NCBI GenBank assembly: GCA_019090795.1
Contig: JAHRVG010000075.1
Coordinates: 1 to 43,685 of the forward strand
DNA length: 43,685 nucleotides
Reading direction: 5' to 3'
DNA from: Paracoccaceae bacterium
GTDB taxonomy: Bacteria > Pseudomonadota > Alphaproteobacteria > Rhodobacterales > Rhodobacteraceae
Positions 32,868 through 41,789 of this stretch are shown piece after piece (within the stretch, counting starts at the first letter, position 1; every line of letters starts with the position of its first letter). A program made the position numbers and the translations under genes. Below the pieces are notes generated by a model. The model did not search any database and was not told the origin of the DNA. It saw only the letters and a list, made by a program, of their open reading frames with translations.

Positions 32868-33499
32868 CTAAAGCCGATCTCTGAACTGCGCAGTGGAAAG
32901 CCAACCAAGTTTTGGCGCACCGGTGTGTCCAGGTTTCCAGACGGCCCAGTAATATTGCTGTCGTGCAATACGGGCAGTGGTTGAGGTTGGTTTGCCCATC
33001 GGCCAGCAGGTCAGATCGTCCAGAATGTAGATCGCTGCGGGTGGAGTTTTGGTGAACTTGGCATGTCGGTCAGGGTTGGCCAGCGAGCGAAGATTGAGCA
33101 ACATAGCCACAGATCCACCGGTTTTTTACAGTGGATCAGGGCGCGGCGAACAAAAGCATCGCCCAAACCGTGCGTGCCGTAGGGCGGGTTAGTGATGATG
33201 TGTTTGGCCAGTGGTTTGTCCGACTTGAGGAAGTTCTGACCACCAGTTCCAAAGCCCCGATCAATCAGATCGGTGGAGGTGACACTGTAGCCAGCGGCGG
33301 TCAGTTCGCGCGATATGGCTCCGTCTCCGCAGGCTGGTTCCCAGATTGGGCCGTCAAAGCTCTCGACAGAAAGTAGGGCGCGGGTGGCTTCGGGCGGGGT
33401 AGGGTAAAATTCAAACGGGGCGCGTCCAGGGCGCTGTGCACGTTGCGTGCGGGCTTTGGCAAAACTGCCAGTTCGGGGCCGGGATGTAAGGGTTGTCAT
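32868..33499 (-). pseudogene. DNA methyltransferase-like gene interrupted by a frameshift at an A6 run
   Basis: Start at 33499 (MTTLTSRPRTGSF) after leader copy 2. Motifs: PFEFYPTPPEATRALL, IWEPACGDGAISREL (SAM motif I) and ITNPPYG (catalytic NPPY). After CKK in the A6 run (33122-33127) the frame ends soon in unrelated sequence. The -1 frame continues with TGGSVAMLLNLRSLANPDRH..., AIYILDDLTCWPMGKPT... to a stop at 32868. One base of -1 slippage gives exactly 210 codons plus stop. It is either a lost A (7 to 6), a sequencing error, or programmed slippage on AAA-AAA. The NPPY motif suggests an N6-adenine or related methyltransferase, of the short phage/plasmid type. Confidence 0.75.
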
Positions 33500-33502
33500 G
33501 TC

Positions 33503-33634
33503 TTGTTTTGGGTTATTGGATAAGACACCGACCACGCGCCGCGCCCCCAGAGGGCGGGCGTCAAGGAGGAACCCGAAGGGGCAAATCCTTTTCGCCAGAC
33601 CGGGGCGTGGCAGGCTTGGTCGTTTCTTACTCCG
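33503..33634 (-). ncRNA. Structured leader, copy 2 (upstream of the methyltransferase-like gene)
   Basis: Shares GTAAGAAACG at the 5' end, GCCACGCCCC, and the 3' tail GGTCGGTGTCTTATCC-N2-TAACCC with copy 1, then the ATG. A 5-bp stem CGACC/GGTCG is specific to this copy. The central arm has diverged (GCCCCTTCGGG loop). Confidence 0.55.
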
Positions 33635-33741
33635 ACCCAATACCAAGCAGAACCCTTCAATCTCCCAAACCCCGGCGGTTGTGCAAAACTCGACCAACAG
33701 AGCAAAGCCAAATACGGTGCTTCTGATATTTACCCCAAACC

Positions 33742-34128
33742 ATGCCCGAGATCCCCGACCAATTTCCCGAGACAGCTGACGATCTGGAGACCGAAACGCT
33801 GGATGTCGAGACACGGGCCATCCGCACGCTGAACGACCACCTGCGCCAGACCTTTTCGGGTGGGCGCGTGGTCATGACACAAGGCGTGCAGGCCCTGACA
33901 GACGACACAATCTCCCGCGTGTTCAAGGCGGTACGGGGGTTTGACGATTTTACGCCGGACAACGACCCCTATCAAACCCATGAATTTGGCATGTTTGATC
34001 TGGATGGCCAAAGACTGATGTTCAAAGTCGATGCATACGACCAGAACCTGGAATACGGCTCGCCCAATCCGGCGGACCCAAGCGTCACCACCCGCGTCCT
34101 GACTATCCTCTTAGCCTCGGAATACTGA
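33742..34128 (+). CDS. DUF3768 family protein
   Basis: A 128-residue protein with FSGGRVVMTQGVQALTDD, VRGFDDFTPDNDPYQTHEFG and VTTRVLTILLASEY, the typical blocks of DUF3768. Such proteins are common on alphaproteobacterial plasmids and islands; function unknown. The stop overlaps the next ATG (TGATG), so the two are coupled. Confidence 0.85.
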   Translation: MPEIPDQFPETADDLETETLDVETRAIRTLNDHLRQTFSGGRVVMTQGVQALTDDTISRVFKAVRGFDDFTPDNDPYQTHEFGMFDLDGQRLMFKVDAYDQNLEYGSPNPADPSVTTRVLTILLASEY

Positions 34129-34850
34129 TGTCCACTCGCTCAACGATTACGGTGGCAGACAAGCACGATAGCTTCGATATTTATCAACACCATGACGGCT
34201 ATCCCGACGGCCCACACGGCCTCGTGCGCCACATCGCCATGGCAAGACGTCTGGCCTGGGATCTGCCCCGTTTTGAGGCAGCGGACTTTGCGGCGGCCAT
34301 CCTCGCCGTGCTAAAGGATCGCGGTGGCTCAACCTATCTGACCAAAGATGCAGATCTGCATGGCGACCGGGACTACCATTACCAGATTGCGCCTCTGCGG
34401 GAGAATTTCCATACCCGCGTCATGCTGACTATTTCCCGACCCAGCTGGGAAAAGGGCAAGCCAGATACGGAGGTTTTTTCAGGCGAAATCCAGAAGGCCG
34501 TCCAGCAATTCGACTCCGTTCCGGAAACCAGCGGGCAACCCCGCGAATGGCAAATGCTGGGCGAGATCGAAGGCGCTCTCTACCGCGCCGAAGAAGAAAT
34601 CAGCCAATGGATCAAAGGCACGCCGGATCCCGACACTCAATCTGTGCTGGATGATCTCGACGACGCTGGCCGCGCCATGTGCCAACTGCGCCACCATCTG
34701 GAGAAAGCGAACCCGTGGGACGCGCTGAAAAAGGCCGAGACAATTCTGGAAAACACAGAAAGCTCACCCGCCAACCGTTACGTGGGTATCGCCCGCACCG
34801 AAATCCGGCTGGCCATAGAAGCGCATCACCGGTTCCAGCGGGACAAATAA
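34128..34850 (+). CDS. Conserved hypothetical protein coupled to DUF3768
   Basis: A 240-residue protein. The N-terminal part (STRSTITVADKHDSFDIYQH, HDGYPDGPHGLVRHI) resembles a family of small phage/plasmid proteins without known function. The C-terminal third is helical (ALYRAEEEISQWI, LRHHLEKANPWDALKKAETI). It shares a base with the DUF3768 stop and ends 5 bases before the convergent HEPN gene. Confidence 0.7.
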   Translation: MSTRSTITVADKHDSFDIYQHHDGYPDGPHGLVRHIAMARRLAWDLPRFEAADFAAAILAVLKDRGGSTYLTKDADLHGDRDYHYQIAPLRENFHTRVMLTISRPSWEKGKPDTEVFSGEIQKAVQQFDSVPETSGQPREWQMLGEIEGALYRAEEEISQWIKGTPDPDTQSVLDDLDDAGRAMCQLRHHLEKANPWDALKKAETILENTESSPANRYVGIARTEIRLAIEAHHRFQRDK

Positions 34851-34855
34851 GAGGC

Positions 34856-36322
34856 TCAACGGCGTTTCGGAACGATAGGTATCGGGACAGTAAATGCGCC
34901 ATTGTTGTCCGGTTTCAGATGGGCTTCTTGGTGGTGCATTGCTAAGGAAACACCGATAATTGCTTCTCGCGCGAGCCTCAACATATGCAAAGAGAGTTCC
35001 TCCAATTCGTCCATACTCACCACCTCGCTCAAGGCCGGGGCCCTTTCTGGCTTTGCGAACTCGTAGACAGACAAAAAACGGTGTTCTACTGCATTTCTGA
35101 GGTTGTTGGCCGTTACCGCAAGCGGCGAAGCAAGTTCCTTCATGTCCGCATCAAACAAATCAAGCGACGCCGCATAGAGGCCACGCAAGCGCCAGTTTTG
35201 CAGAGGCAGAGACTCGCTTAGTGATTTCCTCCCTGACCTGAGCCAAACCTTGCGAAACGACGCGTTCAAGGAACGTGGATCATGACCAATCTGAAAATAG
35301 TCGTTGATGAAGGCAGCGCATTTGTCGAGAAGTGAGTAGGCCAACCTGAATGCCGCCTTTTGTTTTTCTATTTGTACGCTTGAGACCGAATAATCTGCAT
35401 AATCGAACGTCAGGAGCGTTTGGTCAGCACAGTGTACTTGGTAGGTGTTCAAGCCTTCGTACAAAAGTGCACAGGCGGCAACGTATTCCTGCCTGATCAG
35501 ATCAAAATACCTCGGAAACCTGACCTCTTCATCATGGTCATAGAAATGCTTGGGAAGATGAAAAACGTCTTGTGCTGCTACCGGCCACGCACCAAGATCA
35601 TTCAACGGATTGAGGAACAGCCTTTCGTCGAGACGCCATTGATTGAAACTCCGTGCTTCTGCAGTATCGCCTAGATCAAATTTGTGAGGGTCGAAATCCA
35701 CAAGCTTACAATGTGCATCCGAATAGGCCTCAACTTCTGCAAGCTTGGCCTGAAAGGCCTCGGCAACCGTCGCGGGATATTCGCTGTCCCATACGGCATC
35801 AGCGCCTAGCGCCACGCGGTAGCCCTTCGCTGCTTCGGCTAGGAAAATGCACTGATGCCCAGGATCGTAGAAAGCCGCGCTGTAGTTCACCAGACCATAT
35901 GCTCGGTTGGCGGCGGCCATCGCAAAATTGGGTTCAATATGAATCGCCTCGTCCCACGCAGCAATTGCCGCGATGGGGCGGCCAACCGTGTTCAACGCAT
36001 TTCCAAGGTTGGTGAGGATTTGGCACCGCCGTGTCACGTCCAATTGGCCAAACCTAACGTTGTCGAGGGCGTGCCTCAAAGACAAAATTTCTTCGCTGAG
36101 GTCCGGTTGTTGCCAGGCAAATTGCTCTTCTGCGAAATTGGGACGTAACGGCCTGAGTGCCGAGAACGCATTTGCCCGAAAATACCACAGAAGCGAGATA
36201 TCTTCCCGCTCTGTGTCTTTCAGGAGTTCATCAATTTCACAAACACACGCCGCCAGTTTCTTGACGTCACCGCCATCAAGGGCAAGGTCTATGGCCGTGG
36301 CTAGGTTTTCAATATCCTTCAT
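34856..36322 (-). CDS. TPR plus HEPN-type (LA2681-like) putative RNase toxin
   Basis: A 488-residue protein. The first ~190 residues are TPR-like (CQILTNLGNALNTVGRPIAAIAAWDEAIHIEPNFAMA split across two repeats). The C-terminal half resembles LA2681-type HEPN proteins. NNLRNAVEHRFLSVYE near 406-421 contains R409-x4-H414, the R-x4-6-H signature of HEPN endoribonucleases. No antitoxin is next to it, so the TPR region may sense a trigger and hold the RNase in check, as in abortive-infection proteins. Single gene, convergent with the DUF3768 pair. RNase activity is inference from the motif. Confidence 0.7.
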   Translation of the reverse strand: MKDIENLATAIDLALDGGDVKKLAACVCEIDELLKDTEREDISLLWYFRANAFSALRPLRPNFAEEQFAWQQPDLSEEILSLRHALDNVRFGQLDVTRRCQILTNLGNALNTVGRPIAAIAAWDEAIHIEPNFAMAAANRAYGLVNYSAAFYDPGHQCIFLAEAAKGYRVALGADAVWDSEYPATVAEAFQAKLAEVEAYSDAHCKLVDFDPHKFDLGDTAEARSFNQWRLDERLFLNPLNDLGAWPVAAQDVFHLPKHFYDHDEEVRFPRYFDLIRQEYVAACALLYEGLNTYQVHCADQTLLTFDYADYSVSSVQIEKQKAAFRLAYSLLDKCAAFINDYFQIGHDPRSLNASFRKVWLRSGRKSLSESLPLQNWRLRGLYAASLDLFDADMKELASPLAVTANNLRNAVEHRFLSVYEFAKPERAPALSEVVSMDELEELSLHMLRLAREAIIGVSLAMHHQEAHLKPDNNGAFTVPIPIVPKRR

Positions 36323-36436
36323 GTTATAAGCATATCAAATTCCCCGGCATTTTTGAACGGATTAGATTGATCGGTAGCTACCCTTCCCGAACACGCTGAG
36401 AATAAAAATGGAAGGGCGCTCTTCGTCTCTCGTATA

Positions 36437-37825
36437 TTAGCGCCCGCAACATTTCTTGTACTTCTTGCCTGAATTGCAAGGGCACGGATCATTGCGCCCG
36501 ACTTTGGTCTTTCCTTTGAAGGGTTCTTCCGAATTTTCCTGATGCCGCCCCCGGCCTTCAAACGTCACCACGCCGTCCTTCCAGTCTTGCAGCAATTCAT
36601 AGTCCGGGGTTTGATCAAGCTTGCCATACACAAAGCTGCAAATCTGCTCCCAGTTCTTCCAACTCAGGTTGTCTTGCTTGGCAATGAAACCCAGCCACCA
36701 CAAGTTCTGCTCTTCATGATAGGCAGGCTTGGTGTGGATCCACGCCCCTAATTTACGAAGCATAGAAAACTGTTCGGGGGTGATGGTCTCACCAATTTCA
36801 ATCTTTTCTCCCAACAAGCCACCGGACAAAGCCACACTCGCCAAGCGGCGGGCGCGATACAAAATGGGTTCGGACATAAAATCATTCATCAACGCCCAGG
36901 AAAGTGGAAACGGATCTTTCCTGTGATGCCGACAATGCAACTCCCATCTGAGCCACTCCAGCGAGGGCGAAATTTCTTTCCCCCGCACGTCCCGCAACAA
37001 GGCTTGTTCACGCTGAAACCCGACCTCCGACCATTGCCAGTTCTCGTCCAACAGCCCCAAATCCTGCAGGGTTTGGGCCTTATTTCTGTCTCCGAACATA
37101 CCCTTGATCTGGCGCGCCAGGCTGGGGCTTCCCATGCTTTCCAGCCAGGCATTGGCTTCTTCTTCGCCCAGACCATAGTTCTTGTCTTTGAATATTTGGC
37201 GCATGGTGCGCGCCACGCTATCGGGCGGAAACCAGTCAAGTTCCCGGGCCTTTAGGGTTTCAATCATTTCATCACGGCGTGCAGCGGGGAATGTTGCCAA
37301 TATCAAGCGCAGGCGATCCGCCTGACACAAAGGGACTGTCGGCACATCCATACCATCCTGTTCAACCTTCAGAACGGCCTCACTGATTTCCACAGTATCG
37401 ATGCCGCCATCTATGAGGGTGGCGATATACGCGCAATATGGTCCAAAATCCGCCTCAAGGTCTTCTGGCTGCACCTTACCCAAATGGGCTTGTATATGTC
37501 GCCATAAACGCGCGCAACTGGGCGTGTCTGTTGGGTGTTCCCTGATGAATTTACGCCCAACCGCAACCAGCGCGTCAATGGGCTGCCCTTGTTCGTCAAA
37601 GAACCCTAAATGGCGATAGTCCGTTTCTACGGCCAGTTTTTCAGCATATTGCGGATCATCTGGTTTATAGGAACGGGTCCAACTCAAAGCCCTTTCAATA
37701 TCCTCGGGCCGAGAGATTTGTGCGGGATCGTCCGTGCTTAAACCCGACAAAAGGCGGAAAATCGGGCTTTGTGCGGCGGCAAGAAGTTCATCAGAAGAAA
37801 CGTGTTTAACGGGTTGCGACATCAT
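36437..37825 (-). CDS. SEC-C motif protein, otherwise unknown
   Basis: A 462-residue protein whose last 20 residues form a SEC-C zinc motif (NDPCPCNSGKKYKKCC). The rest is helical and acidic without known motifs; WLRWELHCRHHRKDPFP and QEGEW-type patches are not diagnostic. The start at 37825 (MMSQPVKHV) follows a short TAACCCAAACC stretch like the tail of the structured leaders. SEC-C tails usually mediate binding to other proteins or ribosomes. Role unknown. Confidence 0.7.
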   Translation of the reverse strand: MMSQPVKHVSSDELLAAAQSPIFRLLSGLSTDDPAQISRPEDIERALSWTRSYKPDDPQYAEKLAVETDYRHLGFFDEQGQPIDALVAVGRKFIREHPTDTPSCARLWRHIQAHLGKVQPEDLEADFGPYCAYIATLIDGGIDTVEISEAVLKVEQDGMDVPTVPLCQADRLRLILATFPAARRDEMIETLKARELDWFPPDSVARTMRQIFKDKNYGLGEEEANAWLESMGSPSLARQIKGMFGDRNKAQTLQDLGLLDENWQWSEVGFQREQALLRDVRGKEISPSLEWLRWELHCRHHRKDPFPLSWALMNDFMSEPILYRARRLASVALSGGLLGEKIEIGETITPEQFSMLRKLGAWIHTKPAYHEEQNLWWLGFIAKQDNLSWKNWEQICSFVYGKLDQTPDYELLQDWKDGVVTFEGRGRHQENSEEPFKGKTKVGRNDPCPCNSGKKYKKCCGR

Positions 37826-37962
37826 GGTTTGGGTTACATGATCATTATCCCTGAAATACGCTGTTCACCAAATCAGATTGGGGCTTCTGGCGGAGAGCCA
37901 CACAATTTCTGAGATTTAGGGTGTTTGTCAGCTGACAGTTCCGGTTATCTTCCTTTCGCACA

Positions 37963-39684
37963 CTAAGCCGCCAAATCCTCATCATCCTCCGGCCTTTCAC
38001 CGTTCACCCGATTGATGTGGGCAATGAGCGCATCATAATCTGGCTCGGCCATACCGGTTCGTGCCCGATCGCGGATAAACTGGCATGCGACAACGTAGTT
38101 GGCCTCATTCAGCACATCGTCTGCGCTCCAGATCAGGCCGTCATGGCCACGTCCGCCAAGGGCTTCTGCTCTGGCACGTTCGCTGTTGTCACCAAATCCA
38201 GCGTCACCAATTACATCTATATTGGGCATGAGCCATTGATGCCCCCATGCAATTTGTTGGATATTTTGACGATCCAGCAATCCAGCACCAGCGTCGTACC
38301 GGTCGATCATATTTTCGATCCCGAGTTTGGCTTCTCGCACCGCTTGACCTTCAAACAGCTCATCACTCAGATCGAGCGCCTGTACACCCTGCGTTACCTC
38401 GAAACCTTGGTTGGTTCCCCCAGTCACCCCCGCTGCTTCGTTGACCGCATTGAACATTGAATAGTTCAGACGTTCCGTCAGTTTAGCCCCGGAGAGACTG
38501 GCCGGAGCTTCAAAAGGAAAACTGAGTCCATCAAAGTTGGCCGTTCCCCGTATCGAGTCACCATCTGGGTACACCGATACACCGCCGCCCCAATCCAATT
38601 GATGTTCCTCGTCATAGGGCACGGTAGTTTCGTTACCGTTTGCATCAGTTACGGTTTCTCGCCCTTCGGCAAAAGCATTATGTATATCCGAACCGTCATC
38701 TATATCCTCATGGTCATTTACCACACGGCGCAACGCGGCCACTTCTTCTTCGCTAAATTCATCCGAAGCCTCAGCCGCCGTAAACAGGCTGGCAAATACT
38801 TCGGCTTGGCTGGCCGCACCTAAATTTAGGCCAGACTGGTCAAGCAAACGGCTAATATCGGCTTCTCTGCCGGGAAGGGCTGATACCAATGCCTGAGCTG
38901 TGCCAATCGCGCGTTGTACGATGGTTTGCATCTCGGGGGATTGAAGCCCATTTTCTGCATCGAGCAACGTTTCTAACGCGGCAATAGTACTACCACCGTT
39001 AGCAGCCTTTATGCGCTCAAATTCAGTGTTTAGTTCTTCTACTGTTTGGAGGTCGCGGGCGACTTCAATATTTCTAGTTCGAGCTGATGAGTTGTTCTCT
39101 TCATCAGCGGCAAGGCCAGCCCTTTCGCGAGTTTCTGTTGCTTGAACAGCCGCTAGTTTGGTTTCGGTGGCTGGAATGACCTCTGTATCATTTGCCACAA
39201 CTGTCGTTTCTCGTTCTTCAGCCTCACCAGTACCAGCGATAATAGCTTCGTCATTGGTGGCGACTGTTGCAAAGTTTTCCACCCGCTGTCGCAACCCGGG
39301 GTCTGCGGCATCTTCGTCCATAAGAACTAAATCAGGTTCTTCAAATAACTCTCGGCAATCGTTTTCAAACAACGTGCATTCTTGCACCGCCAAAAGCACA
39401 CCTTCATCTGAGAACTCTCCCTCAAAGTGCCGGTCAACAAATTCACCTAGCCGAACTGCCCGGTCGTCAGGGGTTTCGGCTCCAACGTCTAATGCCGCTA
39501 ATTCGGCATCCAAAGCTGCATTGGGATCACCGGTTTGTGCTGCTGCTTCACCCGCTTGTAAAGCGGCTAAACGTTCGGCTTGTCCCGGTGGTGGATACCC
39601 CGGACGCACGTCACCACCCTCACTATTCCCGCTAGGCGGTCGTGGAGGGAGGGCATCGTTGCCGCCGGGAGTATTGATGGACAT
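37963..39684 (-). CDS. Large acidic protein, unknown family
   Basis: A 573-residue, strongly acidic protein. The N terminus is Pro/Gly-rich (NTPGGNDALPPRPPSGN). Helical stretches with many Glu/Thr follow (about 130-220), then a C-terminal beta-containing domain with DWGGGVSVYPDGDS and PNIDVIGDAGFG. There is no signal peptide. It is preceded by a good promoter (39703-39731) and follows the coiled-coil secreted protein gene in the same direction. I do not recognise the family; structural or envelope function is possible. Confidence 0.65.
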   Translation of the reverse strand: MSINTPGGNDALPPRPPSGNSEGGDVRPGYPPPGQAERLAALQAGEAAAQTGDPNAALDAELAALDVGAETPDDRAVRLGEFVDRHFEGEFSDEGVLLAVQECTLFENDCRELFEEPDLVLMDEDAADPGLRQRVENFATVATNDEAIIAGTGEAEERETTVVANDTEVIPATETKLAAVQATETRERAGLAADEENNSSARTRNIEVARDLQTVEELNTEFERIKAANGGSTIAALETLLDAENGLQSPEMQTIVQRAIGTAQALVSALPGREADISRLLDQSGLNLGAASQAEVFASLFTAAEASDEFSEEEVAALRRVVNDHEDIDDGSDIHNAFAEGRETVTDANGNETTVPYDEEHQLDWGGGVSVYPDGDSIRGTANFDGLSFPFEAPASLSGAKLTERLNYSMFNAVNEAAGVTGGTNQGFEVTQGVQALDLSDELFEGQAVREAKLGIENMIDRYDAGAGLLDRQNIQQIAWGHQWLMPNIDVIGDAGFGDNSERARAEALGGRGHDGLIWSADDVLNEANYVVACQFIRDRARTGMAEPDYDALIAHINRVNGERPEDDEDLAA

Positions 39685-39702
39685 GCAAAAATAATTCTAC
39701 CT

Positions 39703-39731
39703 ATTATAGCAGAATTTGTTAATTTTTTCAA
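39703..39731 (-). promoter_or_regulatory. Sigma70-type promoter for the 37963-39684 gene
   Basis: Minus strand TTGAAA (39726-39731), 17-base spacer, TATAAT (39703-39708), 19 bases before the ATG. Close match to consensus. The surroundings are AT-rich. Confidence 0.6.
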
Positions 39732-39744
39732 ATACCTACGAAAC

Positions 39745-40239
39745 CTACGAAGTCGCCAAAGATTGCAAGATGCGTTCGGCCTCACGTAACATCTCCTCTG
39801 TGTTTGCGTTCACCGCTGCAGTATCTGCCTGAACTTCTGTGCGACGAATAATCAACTGACCATTGATGGTAATAATCCGCGCAATCTCTCGGTTGTTGGC
39901 ATCAATAATCCGCGCTTGCTCATCCAATCGTAGGTCATACTGACGGATTTGCTCGTCCAATGCGGCCAAAATCAGTTCTTGCTCGGCAATGCGAGCTTCT
40001 AACTCGCCATTTCGACATTCGTGCAGTAAAGATCGTTGATCCGCACGGCTCATCGCAATACCCGTATCTTGTGCCAAGTCGCGCTGCTCTCGCACGAAAC
40101 CAACACAATCAGTGACTTGGGTGTTTGTGCCTTCTGCGGCTGCTAGAACTACTCCGCTAGTATTTTCCTGAGCCTCTAGAGGTGCGGCCAAAGCCCCCAT
40201 TACAGACACTACGCCAGCCAGTTGTCCAAGTTTGTTCAT
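39745..40239 (-). CDS. Exported coiled-coil protein
   Basis: The open frame to 41019 is an artefact of overlap with the recombinase; the real start is 40239 (MNKLGQLAGVVSVMGALAAP), 164 residues. The first ~24 residues are a signal peptide ending LEAQ. The mature protein is a long amphipathic coiled coil (LEARIAEQELILAALDEQIRQ..., then IIRRTEVQADTAAVNANTEE). Likely periplasmic. It pairs with the acidic protein downstream. Confidence 0.65.
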   Translation of the reverse strand: MNKLGQLAGVVSVMGALAAPLEAQENTSGVVLAAAEGTNTQVTDCVGFVREQRDLAQDTGIAMSRADQRSLLHECRNGELEARIAEQELILAALDEQIRQYDLRLDEQARIIDANNREIARIITINGQLIIRRTEVQADTAAVNANTEEMLREAERILQSLATS

Positions 40240-40268
40240 TTTGAGTGAAGAAAGGTAGTTATCCTTAT

Positions 40269-40335
40269 TTTCTACCCAATTTCGATTTTTCGTCAAACTT
40301 TCTTGACAAAAAAGTGTTTGACACCAGACACTTTT
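40269..40335 (-). promoter_or_regulatory. Promoter and inverted repeat before the coiled-coil gene
   Basis: TTGACG (40291-40296), 16 bases, TAGAAA (40269-40274) on the minus strand, 29 bases before the ATG. Upstream lies the perfect inverted repeat AAAAGTGT-N10-ACACTTTT (40310-40335), an operator or a weak terminator for the recombinase gene to the right. Confidence 0.45.
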
Positions 40336-40394
40336 AACCAGTCGGACGGCTAAGCAGTTCTCGTGTTTTTTACCACCAAACCGCAACAAGCCGC

Positions 40395-41051
40395 CTATCC
40401 CCGGCCAGGATTGATCGCCCCTCGCATCATCGGGTGCCGCAATGCCGCCGTTTCGGCCTTGGCTTGCGTGATGCCCAGATACTCGATGGTGCTTGCGATG
40501 CTCTTGTGCCCCAGCAGGCGTGAGATCAAGGCGATGTCCTCGCCCGCCCAGTACATATGCGCCGGTTTGCTGCGCCGCACCGAATGGCTGGAGTAATTCT
40601 GCGGATTGTGCCCCAGTATCTTCGCCCAGGATTTTACGATGTCGGCGTAATGCGACCGGCTGATGTGGTGCGCATCCCGGAGTTTGTTCCGGGTGAATAC
40701 AAAGTCTTGAGACTGCTTGCCGCCCATCTCCAACCAATGCCGAAGGTAATCCCGTGTCTGCTCCGTCAGTACCGGATTTACGATATGGCGGGTTTTCTTT
40801 TGCCGCCGCGCTATCAGCTTGCGGATAGGTCCGCTCGGATATTGGACTTGCCAAACTCGCGTGCTTAGCAAGTCGCTGGCTCGAAACATCGTGTCCAACC
40901 CGAACGACAACAAAGCCAGGTCGTGCCAGCTCTGGATTTGCAGCAGATGCGCCTCGATCTGCGCAATCTCCTCCAACGAAAAGGCGCGTTTTTGGCCAAC
41001 CACCAGCCCCTTGTTCCACGCCACACCGGGACCAATTCGAGTCGTCATCAT
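40395..41051 (-). CDS. Short tyrosine recombinase
   Basis: A 218-residue tyrosine recombinase. Catalytic parts visible: MFRASDLLSTRV (first Arg), SSHSVRRSKPAH (H-x-x-R), LLGHKSIASTIEYLGI (His and nucleophile Tyr). The N-terminal core-binding region is short, so it resembles small invertases or resolvases rather than a full integrase. Its start lies 23 bases from the exact inverted repeat at 41074-41218, which may be its substrate or its own regulatory site. Confidence 0.85.
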   Translation of the reverse strand: MMTTRIGPGVAWNKGLVVGQKRAFSLEEIAQIEAHLLQIQSWHDLALLSFGLDTMFRASDLLSTRVWQVQYPSGPIRKLIARRQKKTRHIVNPVLTEQTRDYLRHWLEMGGKQSQDFVFTRNKLRDAHHISRSHYADIVKSWAKILGHNPQNYSSHSVRRSKPAHMYWAGEDIALISRLLGHKSIASTIEYLGITQAKAETAALRHPMMRGAINPGRG

Positions 41052-41073
41052 CTAAGATTTGGCCTGCAGTCCC

Positions 41074-41218
41074 GCTTTTTCCAAAAGCGAAGGTATTTTA
41101 GCAGATTAGAGCAACCTTTATTGGGGCAAGCAACCCAGCGATACACCGGACAGACACCATGGTACATGAAGTTAACGTTAAGAAACAGCACCTTAACAGT
41201 CTCGCTTTTGGAAAAAGC
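41074..41218. repeat. Exact 17-bp inverted repeats (41074-41090 / 41202-41218) around a 111-bp segment
   Basis: GCTTTTTCCAAAAGCGA on the left matches the complement of TCGCTTTTGGAAAAAGC on the right with no mismatch. Both are preceded by AGTC in their own orientation. Each copy is itself near-palindromic (CGCTTTT-N3-AAAAGCG). The enclosed 111 bases contain a minus-strand TTGCTT-N17-TCTAAT promoter-like pair. Next to a short tyrosine recombinase this looks like a recombination site pair, perhaps an invertible promoter. Confidence 0.7.
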
Positions 41219-41249
41219 AAGACTAGAGTGGGTATGAACTCAAACTAAC

Positions 41250-41408
41250 ATGATGTCGCAAGCCTACAGTTTTTCCGCCAATTCAATGATCACCATCATG
41301 ACTGAGGCACAGTTGAATGATCTGATCGAAGAACGACGCGCGCGGGGAATGAATTCGGCGACGCTGGCAGACTTTGAAGCCTGGCACCGGGCGGTGCTGA
41401 GCAAATAA
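41250..41408 (+). CDS. Small protein of 52 residues
   Basis: ATGATG at 41250 opens a frame to TAA at 41406-41408: MMSQAYSFSANSM..., then TEAQLNDLIEERRARGMNSA and a C-terminal DFEAWHRAVLSK. The sequence is convincingly helical and protein-like; an internal Met before TEAQ could be the real start. It lies just right of the inverted repeat, so it could be controlled by the promoter there after inversion. No family recognised. Confidence 0.5.
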   Translation: MMSQAYSFSANSMITIMTEAQLNDLIEERRARGMNSATLADFEAWHRAVLSK

Positions 41409-41414
41409 TTGGCA

Positions 41415-41789
41415 TCAGAATAGAGAATATTGCCGGGCAGCTTCTTCGTGTCGTTTCCACTTCGGATCTTTGGCGGCATCCTCTAACCACCACAAAACAA
41501 ATTCCACCGGATCATAATTGAACTGGGCCAATGCTTCCGCTCCATTCATGAAATGCGACCGATAGCCGGTTTCGGTGATTGGCAAGGCAACTTTGCCTTC
41601 ACTGCGGATTTCGATGTGCTGCGTGGTCATTTCGCCGTGGCTGCTCAGCCAGCTTGGGCAATGACGGATTTCCAGCTTAATACCCAGCCAATCTGATTGG
41701 TAAGTTTGATACTCGGTAGCCTCTGTCTCCGGGGTGCTGGTCGCAAACTCTGTGGATTCGCATTGCTGATCGTCGCTTATGTTTTCCAT
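41415..41789 (-). CDS. Conserved small element protein behind structured leader copy 3
   Basis: A 124-residue protein from ATG 41789 (MENISDDQQCESTEF). The core is WLGIKLEIRHCPSWL, HIEIRSEG, LPITETGYRSHF, FVLWWLEDAAKDPKWK, a pattern shared by many small plasmid/island proteins of unknown function. The leader copy directly upstream suggests co-regulation with the DUF6900 and methyltransferase-like genes. Confidence 0.7.
   Translation of the reverse strand: MENISDDQQCESTEFATSTPETEATEYQTYQSDWLGIKLEIRHCPSWLSSHGEMTTQHIEIRSEGKVALPITETGYRSHFMNGAEALAQFNYDPVEFVLWWLEDAAKDPKWKRHEEAARQYSLF

Noticed and set aside
33011-33814. 267-residue methyltransferase starting at 33814
   Set aside because: The first 105 codons read through the structured leader and the divergent DUF3768 promoter; the start at 33499 is used and the end is frameshifted.
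39745-41019. One 424-residue gene
   Set aside because: Its N-terminal half overlaps the tyrosine recombinase in another frame and has no sense as protein; a signal-peptide start at 40239 explains the rest.
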